From Aquabacterium sp. OR-4 (lineage in GTDB: Bacteria; Pseudomonadota; Gammaproteobacteria; Burkholderiales; Burkholderiaceae_C), in the NCBI RefSeq assembly GCF_025290835.2, contig NZ_JAOCQD020000002.1, positions 1,240,001-1,304,000 on the forward strand: a stretch of DNA of 64,000 nucleotides, read 5' to 3'. Of this stretch, positions 25,223 to 33,788 are shown piece after piece; position 1 is the stretch's first letter, and each line of letters begins with the position of its first letter. Position numbers and translations under genes: made by a program. Below the pieces are notes generated by a model. That model made no database searches. It was not told the origin of the DNA and was given only the letters and a program-made list of their open reading frames with translations.

Positions 25223-26272
25223 TCAGACCGCAGCGGCGCGAAAGGCGGTGTCGAGCGCGTCGATCCAGCGGTCGCGCTGCGCGGGCGGCACGAAGCTGGC
25301 CTCGAAGCTGTTGCGCAGCAGCTGGTAGGCCTCGCGCACGCCCAGCTGCGGCAGCGCCTCAAAGGTGGCCAGCAGGTTGGTGTTGAGGTAGCCGCCAAAG
25401 TAGGCCGGATCGTCGCTGTTGACGGTGACGCACAGGCCCGCGTTCAGCAGCGCCGGCAGGTTGTGCTCGGCCAGGGTCTTGAACACGCACAGCTTCACGT
25501 TCGACAGCGGGCACACGGTCAGCGGCACGCGCGCGGCGGCCAGCCGGGCCACCAGGGCCGGGCTTTCGAGGCTGCGCACGCCATGGTCGATGCGCTGCAC
25601 CTGCAGCACGTCGAGCGCGCCCTCGATGTAGGCCGGCGGCCCTTCCTCGCCGGCATGGGCCACGCAGTGCAGGCCCTGCGCGCGGGCGCGGGCAAAGACA
25701 TGCGCAAACTTCTCGGGCGGGTGGCCACGTTCGCTCGAATCCAGGCCCACGCCCACGAACAGCTGGCGAAACGGCAGCGCCGCCTCCAGCGTGGCCAGCG
25801 CGTCTTCTTCGCTGAGGTGGCGCAGAAAGCACAGGATCAGGCTGGCGCTGACGCCCAGCTGCTGCTGCGCGCGCTCGCAGGCCTGGTGCAGGCCGCGGAT
25901 CACGGTGCCCATCTCGATGCCGCGCGCGGTGTGGGTTTGCGGATCGAAGAACAGCTCGGCATGCACGATGCCATCGGCCGCGGCGCGCTCGAGGTACGCC
26001 CAGGCCATGTCGAAGAAGTCCTGCTCGTGGATCAACACGCTGGCGCCGGCGTAGTAGATGTCGAGAAAGCTCTGCAGATCGGTGAACGCGTAGGCCGCGC
26101 GCAAGGCTTCGACGCCGGGGTAGGCCAGCGCCACGCCGTTGCGCTGCGCCAGCTGGAAGATCAGCTCGGGCTCCAGCGAGCCCTCGATGTGGATGTGCAG
26201 CTCGGCCTTGGGCGCGCTGCGCAGCAGCGCAGGCAGAGCGTCGCGCGGAATGCGGGCAAAGTCGATCGGCAT
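25223..26272 (-). CDS. Adenine deaminase (adenosine-deaminase family)
   Basis: A 349-residue amidohydrolase that converts adenine to hypoxanthine. Metal and substrate motifs are [17 protein letters not shown] (two His), [14 protein letters not shown] (His and catalytic Glu), [10 protein letters not shown] (His) and [12 protein letters not shown] (Asp-Asp). [24 protein letters not shown] and [14 protein letters not shown] are features of the type-2 adenine deaminases such as Pseudomonas PA0148, rather than of E. coli adenosine deaminase. It lies beside nucleoside transport, guanine deaminase and xanthine dehydrogenase genes, consistent with purine breakdown. A GCCCCG/CGGGGC hairpin at 26308-26322 lies just upstream in its leader. 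Confidence 0.88.
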   Translation of the reverse strand: MPIDFARIPRDALPALLRSAPKAELHIHIEGSLEPELIFQLAQRNGVALAYPGVEALRAAYAFTDLQSFLDIYYAGASVLIHEQDFFDMAWAYLERAAADGIVHAELFFDPQTHTARGIEMGTVIRGLHQACERAQQQLGVSASLILCFLRHLSEEDALATLEAALPFRQLFVGVGLDSSERGHPPEKFAHVFARARAQGLHCVAHAGEEGPPAYIEGALDVLQVQRIDHGVRSLESPALVARLAAARVPLTVCPLSNVKLCVFKTLAEHNLPALLNAGLCVTVNSDDPAYFGGYLNTNLLATFEALPQLGVREAYQLLRNSFEASFVPPAQRDRWIDALDTAFRAAAV

Positions 26273-26451
26273 GTCAAACCCGCCCGGCCACGCGATGGGG
26301 CAGCAACGCCCCGTCGCGGGGCGGTGAACAAGGTGTGCGCAAGGGCTGGTGCATCTGACGGGCTCCGATGGGGATTCGGGATGCTACCCAAGCACGAAGC
26401 GCACCGCGGCCGCTGCCGGGTGACCCACCGCACGGATGCCAGAGGCTCAGC

Positions 26452-28665
26452 TCAGCTCACCGTCTTGACCGGCCCCTGCGGCCGCCGGCCGGCCGTGGCG
26501 GCCATGCCGGCCATGGTGGCCGCGGCGGCCACGGGTGGCCGCCCGGCCCACGCCGGCAGGCCCAGGCGCAGCAGCGGCGGGCACGGCTCGCCCTCGGCCC
26601 AGGCCGACACCGTGGCCGCCGGCACCGGCCGGCTGAACAGGTAGCCCTGCAGTTCGTCGCACTGCAGCGCACACAGCTGCTGGCGCTGGCCTTCGGTCTC
26701 GACGCCCTCGGCCACCACCGCCAGGCCCAGCGCATGGGCCAGGCGCACCACGGCCTCGACGATGGCGCGCGCGTCGGCGCTGCTGTCGAGGTCCTTGACG
26801 AAGCTGCGGTCGATCTTCAGCTGGACGGCCGGCAGACGGCGCAGGTAGGCCAGGCTGGAGTAGCCGGTGCCGAAGTCGTCGATCGACAGCTCGGTGCCCA
26901 GCTGCGCCAGCTCGGCAAACACGCGCAGCGTGGTGTCGATGTCGGTCATCGCGGTCGATTCGGTGATCTCGAACATCAGCTGCTCGGCCGGCAGGCCATG
27001 GCGCGCCAGCGCGCGCTGCACATGCGCCACCAGGCCGGCCTGGCGCAGCTGGTGCATCGACAGGTTCACCGCCACGCGCAGCGCCAGGCCCTGGTTGCGC
27101 CACTGCGCCATCTGGCGGCAGGCTTCGTCGATGACCCAGTCGCCCAGCGGCTCGATCAGGCCGAAGCGCTCGGCCAGGTCGATGAACACCAGCGGGCTGA
27201 TCGCGCCGCACTCCGGGTGCTGCCAGCGCAGCAGCGCCTCCACGCCGGTGAGGCGGCCATCCAGCGCCTGCACCTTGGGCTGGTAGTGCAGGCTCAGCTC
27301 GCCGCGGCCGGGCTGCTCGATGGCGCGCCGCAGGTCGCGCTTGAGCGCCATCAGCTCGCGCGTTTCGCTGTCCATGTCGGGCGCAAAGAACAGCGCACGC
27401 GCACCGCCCTGGCGCTTGGCTTCCACCATGGCCGTGGCGGCGCAGGTGAGCAGCTTGTCGAAGCTGGCATCGGCCGAGTGCAGGGCCATGCCGATGGCCG
27501 CGCTCAGCTGCACCTCCTGGCCGTGCAGCGCAAACGGCTCCTGCAGCGCACGCTGCACGCGCAGCGCCACGGCGTGCACGGCGGCGGCGTCGGGCGCGCC
27601 ATCGAGCAGCAGCACGAACTCGTCGCCGCTCAGACGGGCCAGCGTGTCGGCCTGGCGCGCCAGGCGGCGCAGCCGCAGGGCCACCTGGCGCAGCGTGGCA
27701 TCGCCCGCGGCATGGCCGAATTGGTCGTTGAGCTCCTTGAAACCGTCGAGGTCGACCACCAGCAGCGCCACGCCCTGCTGGTCGCGCTCGCAGCGGCGCA
27801 CCACCTGGGCCAGGCGGTCCTCGAACAGCAGGCGGTTGGGCAGGTCGGTGATCGGGTCGTGCAGCAGGGCGCGCTGCAGCTCGGCGCTCTTGGCGCTGAG
27901 CGAGTCCGACAGCTTGGCGGCGCGGTGCTGCATGCGCTCTTCGAGCAGCGACGAGAAGAAGGTCAGGCCCAGCAGCAGCATCGACGCAAAGGCCACCAGC
28001 AGGGCCATGCCGTCCCCTCGCAGCTGGCCGGCCGACAGGCACACCGCGCCGGCCGGAAAACCCGCCGCGGCCATGCCGGTGTAGTGCATGCCGCCAATGC
28101 CCAGCGCCATCACCGCGGCGGCCAGCAGCTGGCCGCGGCGCTTGCCGCCCGGCGTCAGCGCATCGAGCCGCATGAACAGGCCCAGCGCCACCGCCGAGGC
28201 GCCCACCGCCACGGCCACCGAGGCGGCCACGGTGGGCAGGTGCCAGCGGATGCCGGGCGCGAAATCGAGCGCCGCCATGCCGATATAGTGCATGGCGCAG
28301 ATGCCGCCGCCCATGCTCAGCGCGGCCACGGCCAGGCCGGCCCGGCCCAGATCGGGCCGCGCCGCGGCCAGCATGGCCACCAGCGAGACGAGCACGGCCG
28401 CCAGCCACGACAGCGCGGTGGGCAGCGGCGCATAGCCCACCGCCACCGGCAGCTCGAAGGCCAGCATGCCCAGAAAGTGCATGGCCCAGATGCCGGTGCC
28501 CATGGCCATCGAGCCGCCCAGGCCCCAGCCGAGCGCCAGCAGCCGGTCGGGGCTGCGCACGCGGCGGGCCAGCTCCAGCGCCACATACGAGGCAGCCAGG
28601 GCGACCAGGAAGGACAGCGCCACCACCAGGGGGTCGTGCGCGGTCGGCATCAGGGCATCGGGCAT
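26452..28665 (-). CDS. MHYT-GGDEF-EAL cyclic-di-GMP signalling protein
   Basis: About 737 residues from the ATG at 28665; an upstream in-frame ATG at 28722 would add 19. The N-terminal seven-helix MHYT sensor has MHFLGM, MHYIGM and MHYTGM motifs, thought to bind copper or a diatomic gas. A GGDEF domain follows (LSGDEFVLLLD, first Gly replaced by Ser), then an EAL domain with VEALLRWQHP, FEITES, SIDDFGTGYSSL and QLKIDRSFV, so phosphodiesterase residues look complete. It probably controls local cyclic-di-GMP in response to a membrane signal. It interrupts the purine locus without an evident link to it. Confidence 0.9.
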   Translation of the reverse strand: MPDALMPTAHDPLVVALSFLVALAASYVALELARRVRSPDRLLALGWGLGGSMAMGTGIWAMHFLGMLAFELPVAVGYAPLPTALSWLAAVLVSLVAMLAAARPDLGRAGLAVAALSMGGGICAMHYIGMAALDFAPGIRWHLPTVAASVAVAVGASAVALGLFMRLDALTPGGKRRGQLLAAAVMALGIGGMHYTGMAAAGFPAGAVCLSAGQLRGDGMALLVAFASMLLLGLTFFSSLLEERMQHRAAKLSDSLSAKSAELQRALLHDPITDLPNRLLFEDRLAQVVRRCERDQQGVALLVVDLDGFKELNDQFGHAAGDATLRQVALRLRRLARQADTLARLSGDEFVLLLDGAPDAAAVHAVALRVQRALQEPFALHGQEVQLSAAIGMALHSADASFDKLLTCAATAMVEAKRQGGARALFFAPDMDSETRELMALKRDLRRAIEQPGRGELSLHYQPKVQALDGRLTGVEALLRWQHPECGAISPLVFIDLAERFGLIEPLGDWVIDEACRQMAQWRNQGLALRVAVNLSMHQLRQAGLVAHVQRALARHGLPAEQLMFEITESTAMTDIDTTLRVFAELAQLGTELSIDDFGTGYSSLAYLRRLPAVQLKIDRSFVKDLDSSADARAIVEAVVRLAHALGLAVVAEGVETEGQRQQLCALQCDELQGYLFSRPVPAATVSAWAEGEPCPPLLRLGLPAWAGRPPVAAAATMAGMAATAGRRPQGPVKTVS

Positions 28666-28859
28666 GGTCGGGCGGGTCGCCGCGGCCGCCGCGCCTGCCC
28701 GATGCGGGCACGCGACCGGCACCCGCAGCGGATGGATCGTGCCCGGTTTATCGACGCCGCCGCGCCGGGCTTGATCGCCCCGGCGGCGTGCGGCGCGGGT
28801 ATCGAGAGATCCCTACCCCGCAGATCCAGAAATCCGCGGCGCGGGGTGCCGCAGGCGGC

Positions 28860-30017
28860 TTACTTGCCCTCGCCCGGCACCTTGCCTTCGACGCCCTTGA
28901 CGTAGAACTTCACGCCGCCCAGGAAGGCGTCGTCGGCCACCTTGTCCTTCTCGAGCACCGGCTTGCCGGCGTTGTCGACCAGCGGGCCCTTCCAGATCAC
29001 GAAGCTGCCGTCCTTCAGGCCGGCCTTGACCTCCTCGAGCTTCTTCTTGGCGGCCTCGGGCACGTCGGCGGCCACCGAGACGAAGTCGATGGCGCCTTCC
29101 TTCACGCCCCACCAGGCTTGGCCGGTGGCCCACTTGCCTTCGAGCATCTCGCCCACGGCCTTGGTGTAGTACGGGCCCCAGTTGATGATGGCCGAGCCCA
29201 GGTGGGCCTTGGGGCCGTAGGCGCTCATGTCCGAGTCCCAGCCGACCGCGCGCTTGCCTTTTTCTTCAGCCGTCTTGAGCACGGCGGCCGAGTCGGTGTT
29301 CTGCATCAGCACGTCGGCGCCGCCGTCGATCAGCGCGGTGGCGGCCTCGGTCTCCTTGGGCGGGTTGAACCACTCGTTGACCCACACCACCTTGGTCTTG
29401 ATCTTCGGGTTCACGCTCTGCGCGCCGAGCGTGAAGCTGTTGATGTTGCGGATGACCTCGGGGATGGGGATCGAGCCCACCACGCCCAGCACATTGGTTT
29501 TGGTCATGCTGCCGGCCACGATGCCGGCCATGTAGGCGCCCTCGTAGGTGCGGCTGTCGTAGGTGCGCAGGTTCTCGGCGGTCTTGTAGCCGGTGGCGTG
29601 CTCGAACTTCAGCTTGGGGTTGTCGGCCGCCACCTTGAGCATGCTTTCCATGTGGCCGAAGGTGGTGCCGAAGATCATGGTGTAGCCCTGGCCGGCCAGG
29701 TCACGCATCACGCGCTCGGCATCGGGCCCCTCGGGCACCTTCTCCACGCCGATGGTCTGCACCTTGGCGCCGAAGGCTGCCTCCACCGCCTTGCGGCCGT
29801 TGTCGTGCGCAAAGGTCCAGCCGCCGTCGCCCACCGGGCCCACGTAAGCGAAGGCGATCTTCAGCGCGGCCGGCGCCGAGGCGGCGGCGGCCGAGGCCGG
29901 GGCAGAAGCCGCCGGCGCGGCCGGGGCGGCGTCTTCCTTCTTGCCGCAGCCCACCAGGGCTGCCACGGCACCGGCCGCAGCCAGGGCCAGCAGGGAACGT
30001 TTGGTCTTGTCGGTCAT
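28860..30017 (-). CDS. BMP-family nucleoside/purine ABC transporter binding lipoprotein
   Basis: A 385-residue substrate-binding protein. The signal peptide ends in the lipobox LVGC (Cys 24) and is followed by an Ala/Pro/Ser linker (25-50). The Bmp domain begins LKIAFAYVGPVGDGGWTFAH and includes YEGAYMAGIVAG, NTDSAAV and AYGPKAHLGSAIINWGPYY. Members bind nucleosides or purines (PnrA/BmpA, Med). It is the first gene of an operon with two permeases and a double ATPase downstream on the minus strand in reverse order (binding protein last to be listed but nearest the xanthine-side permease), next to adenine and guanine deaminases. Confidence 0.9.
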   Translation of the reverse strand: MTDKTKRSLLALAAAGAVAALVGCGKKEDAAPAAPAASAPASAAAASAPAALKIAFAYVGPVGDGGWTFAHDNGRKAVEAAFGAKVQTIGVEKVPEGPDAERVMRDLAGQGYTMIFGTTFGHMESMLKVAADNPKLKFEHATGYKTAENLRTYDSRTYEGAYMAGIVAGSMTKTNVLGVVGSIPIPEVIRNINSFTLGAQSVNPKIKTKVVWVNEWFNPPKETEAATALIDGGADVLMQNTDSAAVLKTAEEKGKRAVGWDSDMSAYGPKAHLGSAIINWGPYYTKAVGEMLEGKWATGQAWWGVKEGAIDFVSVAADVPEAAKKKLEEVKAGLKDGSFVIWKGPLVDNAGKPVLEKDKVADDAFLGGVKFYVKGVEGKVPGEGK

Positions 30018-30042
30018 GGGGGGGTCTCTCCGTCGGTGAAAT

Positions 30043-30963
30043 TCAGGCGCCTGGGTGGAAGGGCTTGCCCAGCGACGCGGGCATGTTGGCCTTGATCCAG
30101 GCCGGGTTGCGCGAGATCAGCGCCAGCACCACGATGGTGGCCAGGTAGGGCAGCATGCTGAGCCACTGGCTGGCGATCTGCACGCCCTCGCCCTGCAGGT
30201 GAAACTGCAGCATCGTGACGCCGCCGAACAGCCAGGCGCCCAGCAGCACGCGCAGCGGCCGCCAGGTGGCAAAGGTGGTGAGCGCCAGCGCGATCCAGCC
30301 CTTGCCGGCGATCATGCCCTCCACCCACAGCGGCGTGTACACGGTGCTCACATGCGCGCCGGCCAGGCCGCACAGCGCGCCGCCGGCCACCACCGCGGCC
30401 AGGCGGATGCGCCGCACCGGGTAGCCCAGCGCATGCGCCGACTCGGGCGATTCACCCACCGCGCGCAGCACCAGGCCGGCGCGCGACCGGTTGAGCCACG
30501 CGCCCAGCGCCAGCGTGCCCAGCACCGCCAGATACACCATGGCATGGTGGCTGAACAGCGCCGGGCCGATGAAGGGGATGTCGGCCAGCAGCGGGATGTC
30601 CCAGCGCGGCGGTGCGCTCAGGCGCTCCTGCGTGAAGCGCTGGCCCACAAAGGCAGAGAAGCCGGCGCCAAACAGGCTGAGCGCCAGGCCGGTGGCGTAC
30701 TGATTGGTGTTGAGCCAGATCACCAGCAGCCCGAACAGCGCCGCCAGCAGCGCGCCGGCCAGCATGCCGGCGGCCAGGCCGGCCAGCGTGGACCCGGTGG
30801 CCACCGCGGTGGCAAAACCGGCAATGGCGGCCACCAGCATCATGCCCTCGGCACCCAGGTTCACCACGCCGGCGCGCTCGTTGAGCAGCAGGCCCAGGCC
30901 GGCCAGGGCCAGCACGGTGCCGGCGTTCAGCGTGGCGGCGATCAGCAGGGCAACAGCTTCCAT
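30043..30963 (-). CDS. ABC transporter permease, nucleoside type (YufQ-like)
   Basis: A 306-residue inner-membrane permease with about eight to ten hydrophobic segments. NERAGVVNLGAEGMMLVAAIAGF near the N-terminus is the signature of BPD_transp_2 permeases for sugars and nucleosides, and ESPESAHALGYPVRRIRLAAVV is the cytoplasmic coupling loop. It lies 11 bases after the other permease and 25 bases before the binding protein gene, in the same operon. Confidence 0.9.
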   Translation of the reverse strand: MEAVALLIAATLNAGTVLALAGLGLLLNERAGVVNLGAEGMMLVAAIAGFATAVATGSTLAGLAAGMLAGALLAALFGLLVIWLNTNQYATGLALSLFGAGFSAFVGQRFTQERLSAPPRWDIPLLADIPFIGPALFSHHAMVYLAVLGTLALGAWLNRSRAGLVLRAVGESPESAHALGYPVRRIRLAAVVAGGALCGLAGAHVSTVYTPLWVEGMIAGKGWIALALTTFATWRPLRVLLGAWLFGGVTMLQFHLQGEGVQIASQWLSMLPYLATIVVLALISRNPAWIKANMPASLGKPFHPGA

Positions 30964-30974
30964 GGTGTGCAGCC

Positions 30975-32120
30975 TTAACCCAGCGGCCGCCGCAGAGCCG
31001 GCTCTGCCGGGCTGCTGGCGGCGCCCCCCTGGGGGGGAGCGCCAAAGGCGCTTCGGGGTGGGGCCACCTTGCGCCGGATTCGGTAATGGATCAGCGTGTC
31101 GCAGGCCAGCAGCGTGAACAGCAGCAGGCCCTGGAACACACCCGAGATGCTCTTGGGCAGGCCCATGCGGCTTTGCGCCAGCTCACCGCCGATGACGAAC
31201 ATGCTCATCAGCACCGCCGCGGCCACCACGCCCACCGGATGCAGGCGGCCGACAAAGGCCACGATGATGGCCGCAAAGCCGTAGCCGGCCGGCACATAGG
31301 GCGTGAGCTGGCCCAGCGGGCCGATGGCGTCCAGCCCGCCGGCCAGGCCGGCCAGGCCGCCCGACAGCAGCAGCGCCATCCACAGCGCGCGGCGGCTTGA
31401 AAAACCGGCATAACGCGCCGCGGCCGGCGCCAGCCCGCCCACCTGCAGCTGAAAACCGGCGTAGGTGCGAAACAGCAGCAGCCACACCGCCAGCACGCCG
31501 GCCAGCGCGAACCACACGCCGATGTGGGCACGAAAGCCCTCCACCAGCCTGGGCAGCTTGGTGACGGCCAGAAAGCTGATGGTCTGCGGAAAGTTGTAGC
31601 CCTTGGGGTCTTTCCAGGGCCCGTACACCAGGTACTGCAGCAGCAGCTCGGCCACGTACACCAGCATCAGGCTGACCAAGATCTCGCTGGCATTGAAGCG
31701 CTCGCGCAGCAGCGCCACGATGGCCGCCCAGGCCATGCCGCCCAGCACGCCGGCGGCCAGGATGGCCGGCAGCAGCAAGGCACGCGGGCTGTCGGGCCCG
31801 GCCTGCATGGCCACGCCACCGGCGGCCACCGCGCCCAGGATGAACTGGCCCTCGGCACCGATGTTCCACACATTGCTGCGGTAGCACACCGCCAGGCCCA
31901 GGCCGATCAGCGCCAGCGGCGTGGCCTTGACGGCGATCTCGCTCCAGGCATAGGCGCTTTTCACCGGCTCCCAGAAGAACATGGCCAGGCCCTGCAGCGG
32001 GCTCTTGCCCAGCGCCGCAAACAGGCCCAGGCCCAGCAGCACGGTGATCAGCAGCGCCAGCAGCGGCGAGGCCAGCACCATGGCACGCGAAGGCTGCGGC
32101 CGCGGCTCCAGGCGCATCAT
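30975..32120 (-). CDS. ABC transporter permease, nucleoside type (YufP-like)
   Basis: A 381-residue permease, partner of the YufQ-like one, with CYRSNVWNIGAEGQFILGAVA and many hydrophobic helices. The start at 32120 overlaps the stop of the ATPase gene (ATGA). The last 30 or so residues (VAPPRSAFGAPPQGGAASS and beyond) are encoded by a dispersed palindromic repeat, so the original C-terminus was probably near HYRIRRK and has been extended by the repeat. Confidence 0.9.
   Translation of the reverse strand: MMRLEPRPQPSRAMVLASPLLALLITVLLGLGLFAALGKSPLQGLAMFFWEPVKSAYAWSEIAVKATPLALIGLGLAVCYRSNVWNIGAEGQFILGAVAAGGVAMQAGPDSPRALLLPAILAAGVLGGMAWAAIVALLRERFNASEILVSLMLVYVAELLLQYLVYGPWKDPKGYNFPQTISFLAVTKLPRLVEGFRAHIGVWFALAGVLAVWLLLFRTYAGFQLQVGGLAPAAARYAGFSSRRALWMALLLSGGLAGLAGGLDAIGPLGQLTPYVPAGYGFAAIIVAFVGRLHPVGVVAAAVLMSMFVIGGELAQSRMGLPKSISGVFQGLLLFTLLACDTLIHYRIRRKVAPPRSAFGAPPQGGAASSPAEPALRRPLG
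30979..31066. repeat. Dispersed three-hairpin palindromic repeat, copy A
   Basis: This stretch contains CCGGCTCTGCCGG, a C-run facing a G-run (CCCCCC-T-GGGGGG) and GCGCCAAAGGCGC, ending CTTCGGGGTGGGGCC. The same order of elements and much of the sequence recur at 50308-50390 and 54505-54586. This copy lies inside the 3' end of the permease gene and supplies its last codons. Confidence 0.75.
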
Positions 32121-33757
32121 GCGGCGGCCCCTTGCGGCATGGCCGCGGCCGGCGCGTCGTCCCACAGCCCGCTCATCCAGCTGCCGATGCGCTCGACCGT
32201 GGCCTCGGCCACCGGCAGCGCGGGCGAGAGCCGGCCGCGGGCCATCACGCTGAGCCGGTCGCTGATCTCGAACAGCTCGTCGAGCTCTTCGCTGACCACC
32301 AGGATGGCCGCGCCGGCATCGCGCAGCGCCAGCAGGGCCTGGCGGATCTGCGCCGCGGCGCCCACGTCCACGCCCCAGGTGGGCTGGGCGATCACCAGCA
32401 CCTTGGGCACGGCATCGATCTCGCGGCCGACGATGAACTTCTGCAGGTTGCCGCCCGACAGGCTGCGCGCCAGCGCCTCGGGCCCGCCGGCCTTGACCTG
32501 GTAGCGCGCGATCAGCTGCTCGGCCAGCGCCTTGAGCCTGCCCGGCGTGATCCAGCCCAGCGGCCCCAGGCCCTCGGTGCGGGTGAGCAGCGTGTTCTGC
32601 GCCAGGCTGAAGCCCGGCACGGCGCCGCGGCCCAGGCGTTCTTCGGGCACGGCATGCAGGCCCAGGCTGCGCCGTGCGGCCGGCGGCAGATGGCCCACCG
32701 GCCGGCCCATCAGCATCACGGCGGCGGGCGCGGCGCGGGTGTCCTCGCCCGACAGCACGCGCAGCAGCTCCTGCTGGCCATTGCCCGACACACCGGCCAG
32801 GCCCAGGATCTCGCCGGCACGCACTTCAAGGCAGACATCCTGCAGCGCCGTGCCGAAGGCATCCACGGCGGCCAGCGTCAGGCCCGTCGCGGCAAAGGCC
32901 ACGGCCCCCGGCACGGCCGGCCGGTGCTGCAGCGGCGGCGGCTCGGCACCGATCATCAGGCGCGACAGGCTGGCATTGCTTTGCTGCGCCGGGTTCACCT
33001 CGCCCACCACCTTGCCGCCGCGCAGCACGGTGCAGTGGTGGCACAGCGCGCGGATCTCGTCGAGCTTGTGGCTGATGTAGAGGATGGCGCAGCCCTCGGC
33101 CGCCAGCTGGCGCAGCGTGATGAACAGGCTTTGCACCGCCTGCGGCGTGAGCACCGAGGTGGGTTCGTCCAGGATCAGCAGCTGCGGCCGGGCCAGCAGC
33201 GCGCGCACGATCTCCACGCGCTGGCGCTCGCCCACGCTCAAGCTGTGCACCGGGCGCAGCGGATCGACCTCGAGCCGGTAGTCGCGCGCCACCTGGCGGA
33301 TGCGCTCGGTGACCTCGGCCAGCGGCAGCGCCTTGTCCAGGCCCAGCCACACGTTCTCGGCCGCGGTGAGGGTGTCGAACAGCGAGAAGTGCTGGAACAC
33401 CATCGCGATGCCCAGCGCGCGCGCGGCCTGCGGGTTGGCGATCTGCACCGGCTGCCCGTTCCACAGCAGCTGGCCGGCATCGGGCCGCACCGCGCCGTAG
33501 ACGATTTTCATCAGCGTGCTCTTGCCGGCGCCGTTTTCGCCCAGCAGCGCATGGATCTGGCCGGGCGCCACCGTGAGGCTCACATCGTCGTTGGCGCGCA
33601 CCGCCGGGTACTGCTTGGTGATGCCGCGCAGCGCCAGCCGCGGCGGCACGGCCGGGGTGCGGGCGGCGGGCGTTGCGGCGTGCGGCACTTCGGGCGGCAC
33701 TTCGGGCAGCACTTCGGGCAGCACTTCGGGCGGCGCAGGGGGCGTGGCTGGCGGCAT
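32117..33757 (-). CDS. ABC transporter ATP-binding protein, double-ATPase nucleoside type (YufO-like)
   Basis: A 546-residue protein with two ATPase domains. The first has Walker A GENGAGKS, signature SVGERQRVEIVRAL and Walker B LLILDEPTSVLTP. The second has the usual degenerate P-loop GVSGNGQQ and signature LSGGNLQKFIVGREI. It powers uptake through the two permeases. The N-terminus has a low-complexity stretch (PPEVLPEVLPEVPPEVP) made by four 12-bp tandem repeats before the domain starts at LALRGITKQYPAVRANDDV. The start at 33757 is the first ATG before that stretch; a start nearer the domain is not available in good context. Confidence 0.9.
   Translation of the reverse strand: MPPATPPAPPEVLPEVLPEVPPEVPHAATPAARTPAVPPRLALRGITKQYPAVRANDDVSLTVAPGQIHALLGENGAGKSTLMKIVYGAVRPDAGQLLWNGQPVQIANPQAARALGIAMVFQHFSLFDTLTAAENVWLGLDKALPLAEVTERIRQVARDYRLEVDPLRPVHSLSVGERQRVEIVRALLARPQLLILDEPTSVLTPQAVQSLFITLRQLAAEGCAILYISHKLDEIRALCHHCTVLRGGKVVGEVNPAQQSNASLSRLMIGAEPPPLQHRPAVPGAVAFAATGLTLAAVDAFGTALQDVCLEVRAGEILGLAGVSGNGQQELLRVLSGEDTRAAPAAVMLMGRPVGHLPPAARRSLGLHAVPEERLGRGAVPGFSLAQNTLLTRTEGLGPLGWITPGRLKALAEQLIARYQVKAGGPEALARSLSGGNLQKFIVGREIDAVPKVLVIAQPTWGVDVGAAAQIRQALLALRDAGAAILVVSEELDELFEISDRLSVMARGRLSPALPVAEATVERIGSWMSGLWDDAPAAAMPQGAAA
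33685..33732. repeat. Four 12-bp tandem repeats in the ATPase gene
   Basis: Four adjacent copies of GCACTTCGGGCR lie in frame at the N-terminus of the ATPase and encode repeating Pro-Glu-Val/Leu units on the minus strand. The unit is a multiple of three, so copy-number change would not break the gene. Confidence 0.85.
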
Positions 33758-33788
33758 CGGCTGAATTGTGTCCTGACCCACGCCGCGC

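Noticed and set aside
25223..26272. Annotation as adenosine deaminase
   Set aside because: [16 protein letters not shown] and [10 protein letters not shown] resemble adenine deaminases of the PA0148 group more than E. coli Add. Adenosine activity cannot be excluded without assay.
26447..28711. Alternative frame over the MHYT-GGDEF-EAL gene
   Set aside because: It is one frame off, very rich in Arg/Gly/Ala, and lacks MHYT, GGDEF and EAL motifs that the chosen frame has.
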